A DNA stretch of 64,000 nucleotides from QHXQ01 sp963788965. Its GTDB lineage: Bacteria; Acidobacteriota; Blastocatellia; Pyrinomonadales; Pyrinomonadaceae. Made by a program: the position numbers and the translations under genes. Below, piece after piece: positions 45,290 through 56,059 of this stretch (the first letter of the stretch is position 1; every line of letters starts with the position of its first letter). The DNA lies in assembly GCA_963788965.1 (NCBI GenBank), contig CAWBIK010000005.1:2108001-2172000 (forward strand). Direction: 5' to 3'. Below the pieces are notes generated by a model. That model made no database searches. It was not told the DNA's origin and worked only from the letters and a program-made list of their open reading frames with translations.

Positions 45290-48200
45290 TTAGAACAACA
45301 ACTTCGCGCCGAACTGCAAGTGGCGCGGACTTTGCGCCGAGCGAATGCGACCGAAAGTGGGTGAGCCTAAAAAGTTGTCGGGCAGATCGAAGTTCGGATG
45401 GTTGAGCAGGTTGAAGGCTTCGGCGCGCAGTTGCAGGTTGAAGCGTTCGCTCAGCCGCGTGTTCTTCAAGAGCGACAGGTTGACGTTCTCGTAGCCGGGA
45501 CCGTCGAGCGTGTTGCGCCCCGCGTTGCCGAACGTGCCGAAGGCGGGGAAGGCGTAAGCCGCCGTGTTGAACCAGAGATCGGGCGAGCGCGTTCCGGCCG
45601 TGGGATCGCCGAGCACGTTCGGCCGATCATTCGCACCGAAGCCGAGATTGGAACGACCCGTGTTGCTGTTGTCGATCTCAGGCAGCAGGGCGACGGTGAA
45701 CGGGCGACCCGTCTGCAAGGTCAAGACGCCGTTGGTCTGCCAACCGCTCAACACGGTCGAAAGCAACCGACCGTCGTTGAAGAAACGTTGCTGCCGGCCG
45801 AACGGCAGATCGTATGAGTAACTAACCGATAGACGATGGCGCACGTCGAAGTTCGAGCGCCCGCGTTCGGCGCGCAGGTTGTAGCTGTCCTGCGGGAAGT
45901 TCGGATCGCCCGCGCTCGTGAAAAAGTTCGATGCATCGTCAAGCGACTTCGCATAAACATACGACGCGAGCAGCGCAAGCCCGTTGCTCAGTCGTTGCTG
46001 CAAGCGCGCTTGCAGGCTGTGGTAACTGGAAGCGGCGCGCGTTTCGACCAAGTTGATGTCGTCGAAGAATGGATTGGGCCGCAGGTTGGGTTGGACGACC
46101 GAAGGGCGCGGCTGATTGATGTCGCGCGCCGTCAGCAACTTCGTGCCCTTCGAGCCGACATAGCCAAGTTCGATTGTGCGGTCGCGGCCGAGTTGCCGTT
46201 GCAAGCTCACGTTCCAGTGCTGCACATAAGGCGTGCGCAAATCGCGTTGGATGGCGAGCGCCGTGCCGGGCAGCGCGACGGGGAAGTTGCTGGGGAACGG
46301 ATCGTTTAAGCGAGAGCAGTTGCGTCGGTCCAAGCGGGAAGAAGATGTTCAGCCGAAAATAAGGCGCGTTGAAATAGAGCGCCTCGCCGGGCGCGAGCGC
46401 GGACTGATCGTAATAGACGCCGTAACCCGCGCGCACGACCGTGTTGCCCGCATGGTCGAGCGTCCACGCGAGGCCGACGCGCGGCGCAAAGTTGTTCTTG
46501 TCCGTCTCATAACCGCTGCGCGGGATGCCGTTCGTGCCAACTTGTACGAGCGTGCGCGTCGCCGGATCGTAAACGTTCGCCCGGTCGAACGCATCGACGG
46601 GCGGCGAGTTTAATTCATAACGCAGCCCCGCGATCAGAGTGAGTCGGCGCGTCGCGCGCCAGCTATCGTTGACGTAGAAGTTATAACTTTCGGTGCGTAG
46701 GTGCTGCGCGTTGTCGAGCCGCGCGCCGCCGGTTAAGAAAGGGAAGCCAAGCAAGAGGTCTGCGAGCGCGTTGCCGGTCAGGAAGCGATTCGTGAAGGTC
46801 AGGAAGCCGCGCGACTGCACGTCGCGGAACGCGTTCTGTTGCGTGTAGCGAAAGTCGAAACCGAACTTGGCAAGGTGCGCGCCGTTGAAGTAAGTGGCGT
46901 TGTCGAGCAACTGAAAACTGTTGGTCGCGCTCGCCTGCGGATTGTTGAACTCGTCGCCCAAAGGCGAGAAGCCCGTGATGGTGATAAAACTCAAACCGAA
47001 GTCGCGCGGGTTCGCGGACAACTCAGGCAAGCCCACTTGTCGATTGAGACTCGTGCCGCGTCCTTCCTGTATGACCGACGCGGAGACGCGGTTGAAGCCG
47101 AAGCGCGCTTCGTTGACGAACGTAGGCGAGAAGATGTGCGTCTCGCCGAGCAAGAGATTCTGGCTGCGGCGCGGCACGAAGTTGCCGAAGCCGGGGACGA
47201 GCGCGAAGGTCGGCCCCGTGAACGGGTCGAACAGGTTGCGGTCGCCGAAACTATAACGGGCGACGAACTCCGACAGATTAGCGAGCCTGTGATCGACGCG
47301 CACGTCGAAGTGATCGTTGCGGTCGCGCGCGACGGGCGACGCGGCAAAGTTTTGATTGGGCACGTTGCGATTCGGCAGCGGATATAGATTCGCAATCGCG
47401 CGCCCGATTGGATTTTGAAACGCCAGCGGGATCACGCCGTTCGGAAACGGCTGCTGCGTGAACGGATCGACGGGGCGCGCAAAGAGACTTTGCGAGAAGT
47501 CGCCGTTACGCTCGGCGAGCGTCGGCACGTTCGTCACGCGCGTGATGCCTTCGCGCGCGCGCGTGCCTTCGTAGTCGGCGAAGAAGAACGTGCGATCACG
47601 CTTGAGGGGGCCGCCGACGGAGAAGCCGAACTGGTTGCGTATGTACTTCGGGTCGGGTTGATCTGCGGGCGCGAAGAAGTTGCGCGCGTCCGTCGCGGCG
47701 TTGCGGTGAAACTCGTAGAGCGTGCCGTGCAACTCGTTCGTGCCCGACTTCAAGACGACGTTCACCTGCCCGCCTGCGTTGCGCCCGAACGACGCATCGT
47801 AAGTGCTGGTCAACACTTCAAATTCGCGTATGGCGTCCACGGGCGGCTTGACGCTGAACGTGTTCAGCTTGGGATCGACGTTGTAGATGCCGTCGAGCAA
47901 GAAGTTGTTCGCGTCCTCGCGCGCGCCGTTGACGTTGAAGGCGAAGTCGCCGCGCACAGACCCGGCCGACCCCGGCGCGGCCGGCACAGCGCCCGGCACA
48001 AGCAAGGCGAGTTCGAGAAAGTTGCGCCCGTCCAGCGGCAGTTGCGCGATCTGTCGTTCTTCGATGACCGTGGCCACCGCGGCCGACTCCGTTCTGACCT
48101 GAGACGCGGCCCACTAATTCTTGATCGATCACTTCTTGCAGTTCGCCGACCTGTAGCGCGGTGTCAACTCTAAACTCCTGATTGACCTGAAGCACGACCG

Positions 48201-48484
48201 TGGGCGCAACAAACTGCTTGAAGCCGGTCGCGCTAATCTCTATGCGATACGTGCCGACGGGCAGGGCCGAAGCGGCATAGCTGCCTTCGTCGTTGCTCGT
48301 CACGATGCGCGTCTCGTTGGTCGCTTGATTGACGACCTTGACGGTCGCGCCCGGAATCACGGCCCCGTTCGGGTCGGTGATCGTGCCGCGCAAGCGTGGC
48401 CCGATGTGTCTGCGCCGACATTGACGTGGCGCACAGTAAGACGAATAGAACGATGAGAATGAGAGCGATAGGTCTTGCTTTCAC
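45290..48484 (-). CDS. Oar-type TonB-dependent receptor, three frameshifts
   Basis: From GTG 48484 (AAGGAG upstream) the frames together encode about 1060 residues. The signal peptide is PIALILIVLFVLLCATSMSA. After a shift near 48395 comes RGTITDPNGAVIPGATVKVV, a carboxypeptidase-regulatory domain. A second shift near 48100 leads to the plug (IEERQIAQLPLDGRNFLELA, FLLDGIYNVDPKLNTF, GGQVNVVLKSGTNELHGTLY). A third near 46310 leads to DPFPSNFPVALPGTALAIQR and the barrel end FGAKLLF. Layout equals the intact receptor at 15385-18498. Three isolated breaks with otherwise intact protein suggest sequence indels, though real inactivation is possible. Confidence 0.75.
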
Positions 48485-48654
48485 GGCGACTCCTTGAGCG
48501 GATAACAGTTGGCTTAAGAACGTTCGTGCAGATACGTTGATTAAACGGAAACGGTGGGGGGAAAGTTTTGGCGTGAGACGTAAAAAAAACCGCGCGCCGA
48601 GAAATTTAACTTGACCGGCCGCGCACTTGTTGAGCAAACGACGGCCGCGCGCCG

Positions 48655-50091
48655 CTAACGCTTCGGGCGCGCGCTCGTGCGGTTCGACCCGGCGTAGAGA
48701 TCAACGACGCGCTCGATGGCGCGACGACAAACGGCGCAGAACTGATCTGTGCGCGAGAACATGATGCAGTCGAGTTGCGGCCGGTAGTAGCCGCGCGCCT
48801 CGTAGATCGCGCCCTCGAACGCGCCGACGCGCGCCGCGTATTGCTCGCGCCCGAACATCTGCTGCTCATGTTGCAACTCTTCGCTGAAGAGTGCCTCCAT
48901 CTCTTGTTCCGGTCGTTTATCTTTACGCAACTTCGCGCGGCGCTGTTGCACCTCGCGCGAGTATTTTTCAAACGCTTCCTTATTCCACGGCGTCGGGATT
49001 GGCGTGTCCGGCGCAACCAGATCGCGCCACTTCAAATGCGCCGGATCGAGCAGCGCCGTCGCGTTCGCCTCCCACGGTTCGACCCGCTCCGTCGCGGGCG
49101 CATAAGCGACCGAAGACGTGTAGTACTCGTCGGCGAGGCCCGCGAAATGATGCCCGAACTCGTGGACGAAGACGTAATTGGCAAACGCGTTATCGACCGC
49201 GACGGTGCTATAGAGATTGAAGATGCCGCCGCCGCCATAGGTGCGATTGTTGGCCAGCACTTCGATAAACTCGTAAGGCGCAAACTGGGCCGCGCGGCGC
49301 AGAGCGCGGTTGTCGAACGTCAGCACATAACGCTCCGAGCCGAACGCATCATAAGTAGCCCCGACGGGCGAGTCGCGGTAGATGCCCGTCGAAGGACGCG
49401 AGATGCCGGACTCGTGCGCGAGCGGGCAGAGCGCCCACACGTTGAAGTCGCGGCGACGCTCCTTGAACGGCGAAGTGGCGAATAGCACTTCTGTCAACCG
49501 TCGCGCGTCGCGCACAAACTTCGGCCGCTCGGCCGCGGTGTAGCCGTCGCCTAAGATCAGGAAGTCAACTTTAGTCGCCGGGTCGCCGCTGCGTTGAATC
49601 GTAATCAACGGCGCGGGCGCGGCCGGGTGCGACTGATCAATAAACATGTCCTTCGGATCAATCGTGGTTGACCAGATTTCGCGCCAGTCGTTCTTAGCGT
49701 CGCGCTTCTTCAAGACGATCTGCACGGGCGCATCGGGCGCGGGGAAGCGCAACGACTCGTGGAAGGTGCGCAGCATCGTCTTCGCTTCGTCCGTCGTCTC
49801 CCACTCGCCGTAGATCGACGCGAAGCCGCGCGAGTAGCGCAGCCGCTTGCTCTTTTCGTCGCGCACCTCGAACAGATACTTGCCGAGGTTCGACTCGTCT
49901 ATGGCCTGACGCGGATCACCGGGCCACGGCAACGGCTCGACGACAACGCGGTCAACGCTGAACAACTCGCGCGTGGCATCGCCCGTGTGATAGTGGTCAA
50001 GGCGCATGGTCGGCGTCGCATGTGCGGCCACGGCCGCGAGCATAAGTAAGAGTGCCGCGCGCAACAACACGAAAAGAGTTCTGCTCGTCAT
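48655..50091 (-). CDS. Secreted M64-family (IgA peptidase-like) zinc metallopeptidase
   Basis: About 478 residues from ATG 50091, where a signal peptide (LFVLLRAALLLMLAAVAAHA) begins; the upstream in-frame extension to 50487 is antisense to the M49-like gene and not supported. The zinc-binding motif HEFGHHFAGLADEYY lies near residue 310, with the characteristic LILGDGYTAAERPKF and LADEYYTSS context. C-terminal residues include CIMFSRTDQFCAVCRRAIE, as in M64 proteins (Cys pair). Divergent from the M49-like gene, with about 105 bases between the two starts, so the pair may share a promoter region. Confidence 0.82.
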   Translation of the reverse strand: MTSRTLFVLLRAALLLMLAAVAAHATPTMRLDHYHTGDATRELFSVDRVVVEPLPWPGDPRQAIDESNLGKYLFEVRDEKSKRLRYSRGFASIYGEWETTDEAKTMLRTFHESLRFPAPDAPVQIVLKKRDAKNDWREIWSTTIDPKDMFIDQSHPAAPAPLITIQRSGDPATKVDFLILGDGYTAAERPKFVRDARRLTEVLFATSPFKERRRDFNVWALCPLAHESGISRPSTGIYRDSPVGATYDAFGSERYVLTFDNRALRRAAQFAPYEFIEVLANNRTYGGGGIFNLYSTVAVDNAFANYVFVHEFGHHFAGLADEYYTSSVAYAPATERVEPWEANATALLDPAHLKWRDLVAPDTPIPTPWNKEAFEKYSREVQQRRAKLRKDKRPEQEMEALFSEELQHEQQMFGREQYAARVGAFEGAIYEARGYYRPQLDCIMFSRTDQFCAVCRRAIERVVDLYAGSNRTSARPKR

Positions 50092-50196
50092 GCGCGTGAT
50101 TGTAACCGCAGCCGCGCGTCTGTGGGAACATCGGGCGCGCGTCGCTGCTTCCCCAAAGCGGCGGGCTTCTAATAAACTCACAGGCCGAGGTGATAC

Positions 50197-52008
50197 ATGA
50201 AAATTATGCTGCTCTGCATGTCGCTGCTGATCTTCTTCGTCGGCACAATGGCCCAAACTTCGCGCCGCGCGTCCGGCCAGACTCTGCCGCCCGGCTACTG
50301 GCCCGTTGAAAAGAGCGCGCCCATCATCGAGAAGACGCAGACCGTGCGGCTTGCGCCCGACCTCGCACACTTGACGGCGGGCGAGCGCACAGCGGTGGCG
50401 AAGCTGTTGCAGGTTGGACAGATTTTTCAGTCGGTCTATGAACAACAGCGCCACATGCGCGCCGTCGAAGCCGCGCGCGATCTGCAACTACTCGACAAAC
50501 GTTTAGGCTCGCCCGTGGCGACGCAGAACTTGCTCACGCTCTATCGACTCAATCAAGCGCCCATCGCCACGACGCTTGAGAACAAACGCGAGCCGTTCCT
50601 GCCCGTCGAGATGTCGCCGCCGGGGCAGAACATGTACCCGTGGGGCATCACGAAGGACGAGGTCGAACGCTTCCTGACGGCGCACCCTGAACGGCGTGAT
50701 GCGATTCTCGATCTACGCACGGTCGTCCGGCGCGCCACGGCCGAAAACCTGCGGCGCGATTTCGCCAAGCTCAAACAGTATCCTGCGCTTGATACGCTCC
50801 ACCCCGGTTTGCAGTCGCAGTTGAGCGGACTCGCCGCGCACCCCGACGCGCAGACGTTGTATGCCGTGCCTTACGCGCTCGCTTACGCCGACGAGATGAT
50901 GCGCGCGCACGCGCTCTTGAACGAAGCCGCGCACGCGTTGCAAGCAGACGACGAAGAGTTTGCGCGCTACCTGCGCAACCGCGCGCGCGATCTGTTGTCG
51001 AACGATTACGAGTCGGGCGATGCCGCTTGGATCACGGGGCGCTTCAAAAATCTGAACGCGCAGATTGGCTCATACGAGGTTTACGACGACGCGCTCTATG
51101 GCGTGAAGGCTTTCTACGCCTTCAACCTGTTGAGCACGCGGCGCGCGGAGACGGACGAACTGCGCCGCGCGATGCGTGGCTTGCAGGCAATCGAAGACTC
51201 GCTTCCTTATCAACATCACAAGAAGATCAGAGAAGACATTCCGGTCGGCGTCTATGATGTCGTCGCGGACTTTGGCCAATCGCGCGGCGGCAACACCGCC
51301 ACCATCCTGCCGAATGAAAGTTATCTCGCGCGGCGCTACGGGCGCACCATCCTGCTGCGCGCCAACATCATGCGCAGCCCCGAAATCTTCGAGGGCACGA
51401 ACCGCACTTGGGAAGCGGCCATCACGCCCGCACAGAAAGATGATCTGACCTCGGACGGCAACTTCTATCGCACGCTCTGGCACGAGGTCGGCCACTATCT
51501 CGGCGTCGATGCGACGAAGACCGGGCAAGACCTGGACACGGCCTTGCAAGACGACTCAAGCTTGCTCGAAGAGATGAAGGCCGATCTCGTCTCGCTCTAC
51601 GCCGCCGAAGCTCTGCGCAAGCAGGGTTATTACACGGACGTGCAACTGCGCTCAGTCTATGCGGGCGGCATCCTGCGCGTCTTGCAGAACAACAAGCCGC
51701 GCCGCGATCAGCCTTATCAAACCATGCAACTCATGCAGTGGAACTTCTTCATGGAACACGGACTGCTAAGCTTTGATCGCGCCTCGCAACGCTTGCGCAT
51801 CAACTATGACAAGTACCACGAGGTTGTCGGCAAGCTGCTTGAGAAGGTATTGGACGTGCAATATCAAGGCGACAAAGCGGCGGCCGACCGCTTCGTCGAT
51901 CAATACACCACATGGGACGAGAGCTTGCACGGCGCGGTCGCGCAAAACATTCGCGCCCAATCGCGCGTCCGCTTCCGCGTCTTCAAATACGCCGCGCTCG
52001 GCGAGTGA
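50197..52008 (+). CDS. M49-like (dipeptidyl-peptidase III-type) metallopeptidase, secreted
   Basis: A 603-residue protein with a signal peptide (IMLLCMSLLIFFVGTMAQ), then a mature part starting TLPPGYWPVEKSAPI. The zinc site is HEVGH at about residues 429-433 (instead of the classic HELLGH) followed 26 residues later by EEMKADLVS, equivalent to the EECRAE second ligand motif of DPP III. RTILLRANIMRSPEIFEGTN upstream also recalls the family. It would remove dipeptides in the periplasm; this is inference. Divergent from an M64-like peptidase gene. Confidence 0.74.
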   Translation: MKIMLLCMSLLIFFVGTMAQTSRRASGQTLPPGYWPVEKSAPIIEKTQTVRLAPDLAHLTAGERTAVAKLLQVGQIFQSVYEQQRHMRAVEAARDLQLLDKRLGSPVATQNLLTLYRLNQAPIATTLENKREPFLPVEMSPPGQNMYPWGITKDEVERFLTAHPERRDAILDLRTVVRRATAENLRRDFAKLKQYPALDTLHPGLQSQLSGLAAHPDAQTLYAVPYALAYADEMMRAHALLNEAAHALQADDEEFARYLRNRARDLLSNDYESGDAAWITGRFKNLNAQIGSYEVYDDALYGVKAFYAFNLLSTRRAETDELRRAMRGLQAIEDSLPYQHHKKIREDIPVGVYDVVADFGQSRGGNTATILPNESYLARRYGRTILLRANIMRSPEIFEGTNRTWEAAITPAQKDDLTSDGNFYRTLWHEVGHYLGVDATKTGQDLDTALQDDSSLLEEMKADLVSLYAAEALRKQGYYTDVQLRSVYAGGILRVLQNNKPRRDQPYQTMQLMQWNFFMEHGLLSFDRASQRLRINYDKYHEVVGKLLEKVLDVQYQGDKAAADRFVDQYTTWDESLHGAVAQNIRAQSRVRFRVFKYAALGE

Positions 52009-52016
52009 GGAAAGAA

Positions 52017-52083
52017 AATGATGAAAATGATGAATGATGGATGAAAAACAAGCTGTTCCTTATTCATCATTCATCGTTCATCC
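52017..52083. repeat. Dispersed palindrome, family B copy 4
   Basis: GATG-rich left arm (AATGATGAATGATGGATGAA) and TATTCATCATTCATCGTTCA right arm, separating the M49-like gene from ssb. It is the most degenerate copy of family B. Confidence 0.6.
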
Positions 52084-52144
52084 TTTGCTTGTTGCGTGTG
52101 ATACACTGTGCCGTGGTTGCAACTTTACGAAGAGGTGGCACAAG

Positions 52145-52589
52145 ATGTCGTTCAATAAAATCATAGTCGTCGGCAATCTGGGGCGCGATCCGGAGATGCG
52201 TTACACGCCGCAAGGGACGCCGCTCTGCACGTTCAGCATCGCCAGCAACGAGCGGCGCAAGTCGAGCACGGGCGAGGCGCAGGACGTGACCACTTGGTTT
52301 CGTGTGACGGTGTGGGGGCGACAGGCCGAGACGGTGTCGCAGTATTTGACGAAGGGGCGCAGCGTCTATGTCGAAGGGCGGCTGCACGTCGAAGAGTGGA
52401 CAGACCGCGACGGCAAGCCGCGCTTCACGCTTGAACTGAACGCGACTGACGTTCAGTTTATCGGCGGCGCGAAAGACGAGAAGCTCGGTATCCCGATGCG
52501 CGCGGCTGCCGGACAGGGCGGTGCGCCCGGTCGAAGCGCCACGGCGCAGGCGACGCCGCGGAGACGACGAAGACGGCATTCCGTTCTAA
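52145..52589 (+). CDS. ssb: Single-stranded DNA-binding protein, frameshifted near the C-terminus
   Basis: ATG 52145 with AGAGGTGG at about 52129-52136. The OB-fold domain is complete (FNKIIVVGNLGRDPEMRYTP, TFSIASNERRKSSTGEAQDV, YLTKGRSVYVEGRLHVEEW). The reading frame then runs into the next gene, but in another frame the characteristic acidic tail GDDEDGIPF followed by TAA is present at 52587-52589. A one-base insertion around 52545-52560 explains this. Corrected length about 148 residues. Binds ssDNA and recruits partners through the C-terminal tail; it opens an operon with a helicase and two nuclease-like proteins. Confidence 0.85.
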
Positions 52590-52625
52590 CGCGCACACGC
52601 GTTGACGCGCTAAGGCAGATCGGGG

Positions 52626-54037
52626 ATGAGCGAGGCGGGGCTTGTTTTGCGGTTCGACGCGGGCACGCTCGTGCTCGACGGGGCGGCGCGCGAGTTTGCG
52701 CCGCCCGCGCCGTTTCGTTGGGACGCGCGTGTGCTGCGTTGGCGCGCGCCCGCGCTCGCTTATCGCCACGTCGTCCGCGAGTTCATCCGCCGGCAAACCG
52801 TTTACACGGACGCGGCGCGCGCTTATCTCAAGTTCGACTTTCCCGCCACGCTGCTCGCAGAGCCGCGACCTTATCAAGAGCAAGCGATCAAAGAATGGCG
52901 ACGCGCGGAGCGGTGCGGCGTCGTCGTGTTGCCGACGGGTTCGGGCAAGAGCCTCGTCGCGCAAATGGCGATTGAGTTGTGCGGGCGCTCAACGCTTGTC
53001 GTCGTGCCAACCATCGATCTGATGAACCAGTGGTACGACCTGCTGCTTTCATGCTTCCGCGCCGAAGTGGGCTTGATCGGCGGCGGCTACTTCGAGGTCG
53101 GCGCGTTGACCATCACGACTTACGCGTCGGCCTTTCGCTTCATGGAACGGCTCGGCAATCAGTTCGGGCTGATCATCTTCGACGAGTGCCATCATCTGCC
53201 TTCGAGCATTCATCGCTACGCGGCCGAGATGTCGCTCGCGCCTTTTCGCTTAGGCTTGACCGCGACGCCCGAACGCGCGGACGGGGCGGAGCGCGAGTTG
53301 ACGCACCTTGTCGGCCCGTTCGTTTACAGGCGCGGCGCACACGAACTGGCCGGCGAGTATCTGGCCGACTACAGCGTGGTGCGGATCAACGTGCAGCTCG
53401 GCCCGAAGAACGCACGGCTTACGAACGCGAGCGCGCCATCTTTCGTCGCTTCCTGCAAGAGCAGCGGATCGAATTGAACACGGAGTACGGCTGGCAGACG
53501 TTCGTGGCGGCGAGCGCGCGCAGCGAAGCAGGCCGGCGCGCGTTGCTCGCTTATCGTGAATCGAAGCGCATCGCGCTCGGCACGGAAGGCAAGTTGCGCG
53601 TGCTGGTCGAACTAATGCAACGTCACGCCGAAGAACGCATGCTCGTCTTCACCGCCGAGAACGAGATGGTCTATCGCATCTCGGAACAGTTCTTCATCCC
53701 TGCGATCACGCATCAGACGGGCGTGAAGGAACGACGTGAATGGCTCGAAGCATTCAACGCGGGCGAGGTGCTGGCGCTCGCAACCTCGAAGGTCTTGAAC
53801 GAGGGCATCAACATCCCTGCGGCGTCGGTTGCCGTCGTGTTGTCGGGGTCGGGGTCGGAGCGCGAACACATACAGCGGCTTGGTCGCATCCTGCGTAAGC
53901 AGCCCGGCAAAGAGGCCGTGCTATATGAAGTCGTCGCTGGTGAGACGACCGAAGAACATATCAGTCAACGCCGGAGTGCGGGCGAACAGTTCAGCGGCGT
54001 GACCTATCAAACGTCGCAGCCGCGCCTGTTGAGGTAA
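52626..54037 (+). CDS. XPB/Ssl2-like SF2 DNA helicase, frameshifted
   Basis: The first frame (to 53477) has the N-terminal domain, RPYQEQAIKEWRRAERCGVV, Walker A PTGSGKS at about residues 103-109, DECHH motif II near residue 186 and GLTATPERADG motif III. Near 53405 the frame shifts; the second frame continues YERERAIFRRFLQEQRIELN, TEGKLRVLVELMQRHAEERM, VLNEGINIPAASVAVVLSGS and EREHIQRLGRILRKQPGKEA, which are motifs IV to VI. Corrected length about 470 residues. XPB-like helicases unwind DNA at damage bubbles and pair with the Bax1 nuclease. It lies between ssb and the Bax1-like gene, nine bases from the latter. Confidence 0.8.
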
Positions 54038-54045
54038 ACGATCAG

Positions 54046-55242
54046 ATGTTGACGGCCGATCTGGCGCAGAGTTGGCAACGCGGCGACCGCATGGGGCCGC
54101 GCCTCATCGACGCGACAGACGCCGAGCATCTAACGGATGCTACGACGCTGATCAAACTCTTTCACAGCTTCGAGGGCCGCGCCCGCGCCGAACTTGATGA
54201 GGCGCTCGCCGAACACGTCGGCCTCGGCACGGACTATCGCATGCAGCGCGGTCTGATCAAGCTACTACTGGATCGCTGCACGTTTGAAACTCACGCCGCG
54301 AAAGACCCGGTTGAGATTCGCCGTGCGTTGTTTCGTCAAGCACGCGCGCATTATCCGTTATTGCGTGACAGCCCGGCCGCCGCAGAGGTGGTCAACGAAG
54401 CGGCGCGCGCGCTTGAATGCCCGCCCGCCGATCTGCTCGCTGCCGTGTACGCAGACTTGCCCGAACGACAACGCCTCACGGGTTTCGAGGCGATTGCGCC
54501 GCGCGAGTTGCTTGATCTCTACAACGTCGCGCAGGCGCAGGCGCTCTTGTATCGTTGCGTGCAGATGCATCTGACGATTGCACCGCAAGGGGTCGGCGGC
54601 TACCGCGAGTTGTTCGGTGCGATCAAAGCCTATCGCTTGCTGCACACGATCAAGGGCAGCGCCGAGGCCGGTTACGAAGTGCGCGTGGACGGCCCGCTGT
54701 CGCTCTTTCAACGTTCACAAAAGTACGGCATACAGATGGCGGTATTCTTACCGGCGTTGCTGCTGTGCGCGGGTTGGCGCATGCGTGCGGAGATCGCCGC
54801 GACCCGACCGCAACCGGGCCACGTCTTCTTTGAGTTGGACAGCAAGCAGAAGCAACTGCGCTCGCATTATCGAACGGTGACGCCGCTCTACGCGCAGCCG
54901 GACACGGCCGCGCTCGCGGACAAGTGGGCGCGCTACGATACGCCGTGGACGCTCGACGCGAGCAGCGAAGTCGTGCCGCTCGGCGCGAGTGCGTTCATTC
55001 CTGATTTTGTGTTGACGCACCCGGACGGGCGACGCGTCTATCTCGAACTGCTCGGCTTTTGGACGCCGCAGTATTTAGCCGAACGTTTGCGCGAGTTCAC
55101 GCACGCCGGTTGTCAAAATTTTATACTGGCCGCGTCAGACGAACTGCGCGGCAGCCGTGAGCCTTTGCCGCAGATACCGCCCCACGTCGTCATCTTCAAA
55201 ACAAAACTCGCGCCCGCCGACGTTGTGGCCGCGATAGCTTGA
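54046..55242 (+). CDS. Bax1-like (DUF790) nuclease, partner of XPB helicase
   Basis: A 398-residue protein of the DUF790 family. It begins MLTADLAQSWQRGDRMGPRL and has the C-terminal nuclease-like core FIPDFVLTHPDGRRVYLELL-GFWTPQYLAERL, with Asp near residue 320 and Glu near residue 335 as expected for a PD-(D/E)xK-type site. Archaeal Bax1 forms a stable complex with XPB and cuts DNA at bubbles; that is established for the archaeal pair, and I transfer it by synteny here. It starts nine bases after the helicase stop and precedes the CoiA-like gene. Confidence 0.8.
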   Translation: MLTADLAQSWQRGDRMGPRLIDATDAEHLTDATTLIKLFHSFEGRARAELDEALAEHVGLGTDYRMQRGLIKLLLDRCTFETHAAKDPVEIRRALFRQARAHYPLLRDSPAAAEVVNEAARALECPPADLLAAVYADLPERQRLTGFEAIAPRELLDLYNVAQAQALLYRCVQMHLTIAPQGVGGYRELFGAIKAYRLLHTIKGSAEAGYEVRVDGPLSLFQRSQKYGIQMAVFLPALLLCAGWRMRAEIAATRPQPGHVFFELDSKQKQLRSHYRTVTPLYAQPDTAALADKWARYDTPWTLDASSEVVPLGASAFIPDFVLTHPDGRRVYLELLGFWTPQYLAERLREFTHAGCQNFILAASDELRGSREPLPQIPPHVVIFKTKLAPADVVAAIA

Positions 55243-55275
55243 GTCTGCGTGTGCTTTGGTGCGACGATCAGCAAC

Positions 55276-56001
55276 ATGCTAACAGCCATACGCGAACTCG
55301 ACGGGCAGAAGCTAGGGGCTTGGGAAGCGGCTAAGAGCAACCGGCCGTTCGTCTGCTTCTGTTGTCAGCGCGTGGTGACGCTCAGGCGTGGCTCTGTGCG
55401 CGCGCCGCACTTCGCGCATCAACCGCCCGTCGTGTGCGAGTACGGCACGGGCGAATCGGAAGCACACCGCCGCTGCAAGATCGCGATCTATGAAACGCTG
55501 CGGGCCGATGCGCGCGTCACGAAATGTGAACTTGAACGCAACCTCGGCACGGTCAGACCGGACGTGAGCGCGTACATCGACGGCGTGCCGGTCGCTATCG
55601 AAGTGCAACTGAGCACGCTGCCGCTTGAGAAGATCGCTTATCGCACATCGGAGTACGGGCGCAAAGGCATCTACGTGCTGTGGCTGCCGCTCTATCATCG
55701 CGGCCTTGATGCGGAGTTGTACGCGCCGCGCCCGTGGGAGTTGTGGCTGCACGCAACGTACACGGGCCGCATTTACTACTGGCTCGAAGGTGCGACCGTC
55801 TTGCCCGTTCACTTCCGCGACTATTTCATCAACGTGCGCGGGCGCACGCGCGACTATCAAAAGCTCTCGCGGCGCAAAGTCCCGCTCACGGGCCGACCCC
55901 TCAGTCTCGTCGAACACTTCAAGCCGTTACAGCGCGCAACGCGGCCGGTGCGTGCGCCGACTGCGAAGCTCTTGGTTGATACCTGTGATCGTTGGTATTA
56001 A
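55276..56001 (+). CDS. CoiA-like nuclease family protein
   Basis: About 241 residues from ATG 55276; the upstream GTG 55249 would add an unsupported leader. An N-terminal zinc-type pair FVCFCCQRVV is followed by APHFAHQP, then ESEAHRRCKIAIYETL, then the DxE-like core RPDVSAYIDGVPVAIEVQLS. In CoiA the RPDV and EVQxS region forms a restriction-nuclease-like site. KGIYVLWLPLYHR also matches the family. CoiA is needed for DNA processing during transformation in streptococci; a role in repair or uptake here is inferred from the ssb-XPB-Bax1 context. Confidence 0.75.
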   Translation: MLTAIRELDGQKLGAWEAAKSNRPFVCFCCQRVVTLRRGSVRAPHFAHQPPVVCEYGTGESEAHRRCKIAIYETLRADARVTKCELERNLGTVRPDVSAYIDGVPVAIEVQLSTLPLEKIAYRTSEYGRKGIYVLWLPLYHRGLDAELYAPRPWELWLHATYTGRIYYWLEGATVLPVHFRDYFINVRGRTRDYQKLSRRKVPLTGRPLSLVEHFKPLQRATRPVRAPTAKLLVDTCDRWY

Positions 56002-56059
56002 AGTAACGTCGATCAATTAAAGTTCACACAGTAGAGCTTAACCGCAGTCGTCGTCCCGC

